Shown: positions 5,440 to 7,406 of the stretch, one piece after another
Layout: the number at the start of each line of letters is the position of its first letter
Position numbering within the stretch: the stretch's first letter is position 1
Source: Bryobacterales bacterium
Lineage (GTDB): Bacteria; Cyanobacteriota; Vampirovibrionia; Obscuribacterales; Obscuribacteraceae
Reading direction: 5' to 3'
DNA length: 7,406 nucleotides
NCBI GenBank assembly: GCA_903970295.1
Contig: CAJCHQ010000673.1
Span: forward strand, 1 to 7,406
Made by a program: the position numbers and the translations under genes
The notes under the pieces: model-generated
Databases searched by the model: none
What the model saw: only the letters and a program-made list of their open reading frames with translations
What the model was told of the DNA's origin: nothing

Positions 5440-7259
5440 CAACCAATGTTCTCACTTACAATTTGTCAGGTGCAGTCAGGCATCAAGGTTTGCCTGTATC
5501 GGCTGTTGTCGTCTCAGTTTATGATTGTTTGAGCAACTCCTCCGCGATGGGCGGCACTGCCGACAATTTGGTCTCGCAGCAAACGACTGGCTCGCGCGGC
5601 GAATTCACTTTCGCTGTTCGCCCCGGCGTTTATCGCCTGGAGGTTCAGCCCGATCGAACAACCAGATTTCTCCGCTACACGGTGCCGGAAATTAAAGTCT
5701 CTAGTAATGTTGCTTCGAACATCAATTTGACGACTGGCTCGATTTTGACCGGTTCTGTGCGCACTGTAAGTGGTATCACTGCCAGAACTGGTGAAGTATT
5801 GGCGATCGGCATCGAGCCATCTTCATACAAAGCGACGGCACCTCTGGACGAGGACGGCAATTACTTCATGATTTTGCCCAAAGGCAAGTATCATTTGGCT
5901 TTCCGAGCCCTGCCCCTCGATTATCTGCTCGATCGGATCTTGAGTAATGAGGCAGAAACGGCTGCTGTTTTCGATCAGCAGGGAGCCGCATTTACTGCTG
6001 GAAATAGTATCGGCGATGCCTTTATTTCGACGAGTGTCGAGGTGATGGATCTCGTCTCCGATGACGAATACGATCTGTGCTTGCCGGATTTCGTTTCTTT
6101 TACAGGTGATGTCACCGATGTTTTCGGTCAGGGCGTGGCCGATGCTAAAGTCACAGTCACACCCAGTCTGGCTCAGGAAGATTCGGTGTTGCCCGAACTT
6201 GCCCTGAGTGCGACTGTGATAACCGATGAGAGCGGCAAGTTTTCGATACAGGTGCAGCCTGGACTTTTCGATATCAATGTCAAACCAGACGAAAGTGTGC
6301 ACTTGTTCGGCCTGGAAGACAAAATGGTGCCAATCAGCAAAGACACGCACTATAGTTTTCAGCTGCTCGAGGGCTATCGCTTACGCGGCCAGGTCAAATT
6401 CGAAGAACAACCGCTGGCCCAGTGTTTGGTCAGAATTATCGGTCTTGATAAAGACGTCGAGTTAATTACAAAAACCGACAGACAGGGACAATTTTCCACG
6501 GGCTTGCCCGGTGGTAACTATAAGTTGATCGTCTCGGCTCATCCCAAGCATGGTCCGACTGTGACCATCAATGGCTCTGAATACGCCGGCTTGGCACCAT
6601 GGACTAAAATCGTCTCAGTCGGCTCAGATACTGACGTCGATGCCAGACTTTCTCCGGGTACCGCCTTGCACGGGCGCATCACCGATGATGCCGGGCAAGC
6701 CAGACCGGGTGTGACTGTTTCTGTTTTTCCGGACGAGCCTGCCGGTCCAGTCAAGAAAGGAAAAGCCAATGGCGCGCTCGGTACTGCCACCACTGATGGT
6801 GAGGGATGTTATTGCATTTTTCTCTCTCCCGGTTCTTATTGGATTGCGGTTCACACCGACCTGGCTAATTCGCGAGCGGTAGAAGTTGTGAACGAGCCAG
6901 TCAATCTCGATATTGATTGGCACGGTTGGTGCCAGTTGCGCTTCGAATTATTTGGTGAAGACGGACATCCGATTCCGCGTTGCCGCGTTGGCTACTCGCC
7001 CTATGGCCTGCCAGAGGATGACAAAAAGTCTGCCGATGCCGACAACCGCGTCAATTTGCCGCGCGGCTATATGCTCACCGGGGAAGACGGCGTTTGCCAG
7101 GTGACTTTGCCGTCGGGCATCTATTCGCTGCGCTTCAATCCACCCCAGGAAGGTTCTTACGAGGCCCGTGCGATCAGACAGCTGTCGGTCAGCACTGATG
7201 TCACAAAAACAATTAAGTTACCGCTTAAAACTAAATCTGTCGCCTCCCTCGAAAGCTGA
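5436..7259 (+). CDS. Six-module carboxypeptidase-regulatory/transthyretin-like beta-sandwich repeat protein, no signal peptide
   Basis: A 607-residue protein made of about six diverged repeats of roughly 85-120 residues. Each begins with a strand like L-x-G-x-V, has a D/E-x-x-G-x-[FY] turn, then PG-x-Y-x-[IL]-x-V, and ends with a strand before the next L-x-G. Approximate modules: 8-98 (TGSRGEFTF, RPGVYRLEV), 102-215 (DEDGNYFMI, PKGKYHLAF), 220-310 (DESGKFSIQ, QPGLFDINV), 314-404 (DRQGQFSTG, PGGNYKLIV), 410-494 (DGEGCYCIF, SPGSYWIAV) and 500-596 (GEDGVCQVT, PSGIYSLRF). This is the pattern of carboxypeptidase-regulatory-like or transthyretin-like domains, generally found in secreted or surface proteins. 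Here the N-terminus (MTTNVLTYNLSG) has no signal peptide, and no hydrophobic helix occurs anywhere. It has no recognisable catalytic domain. Module 2 carries a longer insert (about 157-205). The start is TTG with AGGAG six bases upstream, overlapping the folC stop by three bases. A structural or binding role is inference. Confidence 0.88.
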   Translation: MTTNVLTYNLSGAVRHQGLPVSAVVVSVYDCLSNSSAMGGTADNLVSQQTTGSRGEFTFAVRPGVYRLEVQPDRTTRFLRYTVPEIKVSSNVASNINLTTGSILTGSVRTVSGITARTGEVLAIGIEPSSYKATAPLDEDGNYFMILPKGKYHLAFRALPLDYLLDRILSNEAETAAVFDQQGAAFTAGNSIGDAFISTSVEVMDLVSDDEYDLCLPDFVSFTGDVTDVFGQGVADAKVTVTPSLAQEDSVLPELALSATVITDESGKFSIQVQPGLFDINVKPDESVHLFGLEDKMVPISKDTHYSFQLLEGYRLRGQVKFEEQPLAQCLVRIIGLDKDVELITKTDRQGQFSTGLPGGNYKLIVSAHPKHGPTVTINGSEYAGLAPWTKIVSVGSDTDVDARLSPGTALHGRITDDAGQARPGVTVSVFPDEPAGPVKKGKANGALGTATTDGEGCYCIFLSPGSYWIAVHTDLANSRAVEVVNEPVNLDIDWHGWCQLRFELFGEDGHPIPRCRVGYSPYGLPEDDKKSADADNRVNLPRGYMLTGEDGVCQVTLPSGIYSLRFNPPQEGSYEARAIRQLSVSTDVTKTIKLPLKTKSVASLES

Positions 7260-7271
7260 ATTATCTAAACT

Positions 7272-7290
7272 CCCACCAGCTGGGCTTTTT
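7272..7290 (+). terminator. Weak hairpin with T-tract after the folC operon
   Basis: CCCA (7272-7275) pairs with TGGG (7281-7284) across a five-base loop, followed by C and five T. It begins 12 bases after the stop codon of the modular protein gene. The four-pair stem is short, so termination may be partial. Confidence 0.4.
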
Positions 7291-7345
7291 GTGGCTGTCA
7301 GAAAAGTGGGATTTGAGGCTGTCGGGTTCAGTAATGGTCGTCCTG

Positions 7346-7374
7346 AAACTTACCGATATCGGTAAGTTTTATTT
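7346..7374. terminator. Perfect 24-base palindrome flanked by A and T runs; probable, possibly bidirectional, terminator
   Basis: The half-site AAACTTACCGAT (7346-7357) is followed at once by its exact reverse complement (7358-7369). As RNA it folds into a stem capped by a small loop within GATATC and is followed by TTTTATTT on the plus strand. On the minus strand the same stem is followed by TTTC. Its place after the folC operon suits an intrinsic terminator. A DNA-binding site for a dimeric protein is the alternative reading. Confidence 0.6.
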
Positions 7375-7406
7375 GGCCAAAGCCATCGGCCACGGCTGCC
7401 CCGGTG

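Noticed and set aside
5823..6350. 175-codon minus-strand open frame inside the modular protein gene
   Set aside because: Antisense to clear repeat modules, with His/Gln-rich composition typical of a reverse-strand shadow.
7293..7323. GGCTGTC direct repeat after the operon
   Set aside because: Only seven bases, twice; no flanking structure and expected by chance.

Overview
The window holds five complete protein genes and one gene cut by the left edge, with little non-coding DNA. Base composition is moderate, the standard genetic code fits every frame, Shine-Dalgarno sites (GAGG, AGGAG) precede several genes, and two genes start with TTG inside a TTGA overlap with the stop codon of the gene before. 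All of this is ordinary for a bacterial chromosome. No phage, IS, tRNA, rRNA or CRISPR signal was seen. The sequence alone does not fix the phylum. A Gram-negative-type or deep-branching environmental bacterium is plausible, but this is an impression only.

Left part (1-2952): a complete set of genes for the adenosylcobalamin-dependent ethanolamine ammonia-lyase. The large subunit EutB reads rightward. The small subunit EutC and the reactivating factor EutA (cut by the left edge) read leftward from the same short divergent region. EutB and EutC form the enzyme that splits ethanolamine into acetaldehyde and ammonia, and EutA restores enzyme whose cobalamin has been damaged. The two subunits being encoded divergently is unusual, since in the well-known enterobacterial operon they are co-directional. 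A bulged inverted repeat lies in the divergent gap and could be a shared operator. No shell-protein, transporter or aldehyde dehydrogenase gene lies in the window.

Middle part (2942-3880, minus strand): a small two-helix membrane protein with glycine-zipper spacing, whose 3' end overlaps the 3' end of eutB by 11 bases, has its own likely extended -10 promoter. Upstream of it, on the same strand, is a Nudix hydrolase of the ADP-ribose pyrophosphatase type.

Right part (3994-7406, plus strand): folC (folylpolyglutamate/dihydrofolate synthase) is divergent from the Nudix gene and is translationally coupled to a 607-residue protein made of about six beta-sandwich modules of the carboxypeptidase-regulatory/transthyretin-like type. 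That protein has no signal peptide or membrane segment, which is odd for its class and makes it the least explained gene here. After it come a weak hairpin with a T-tract and a perfect 24-base palindrome flanked by A and T runs, the latter a probable (perhaps bidirectional) terminator.
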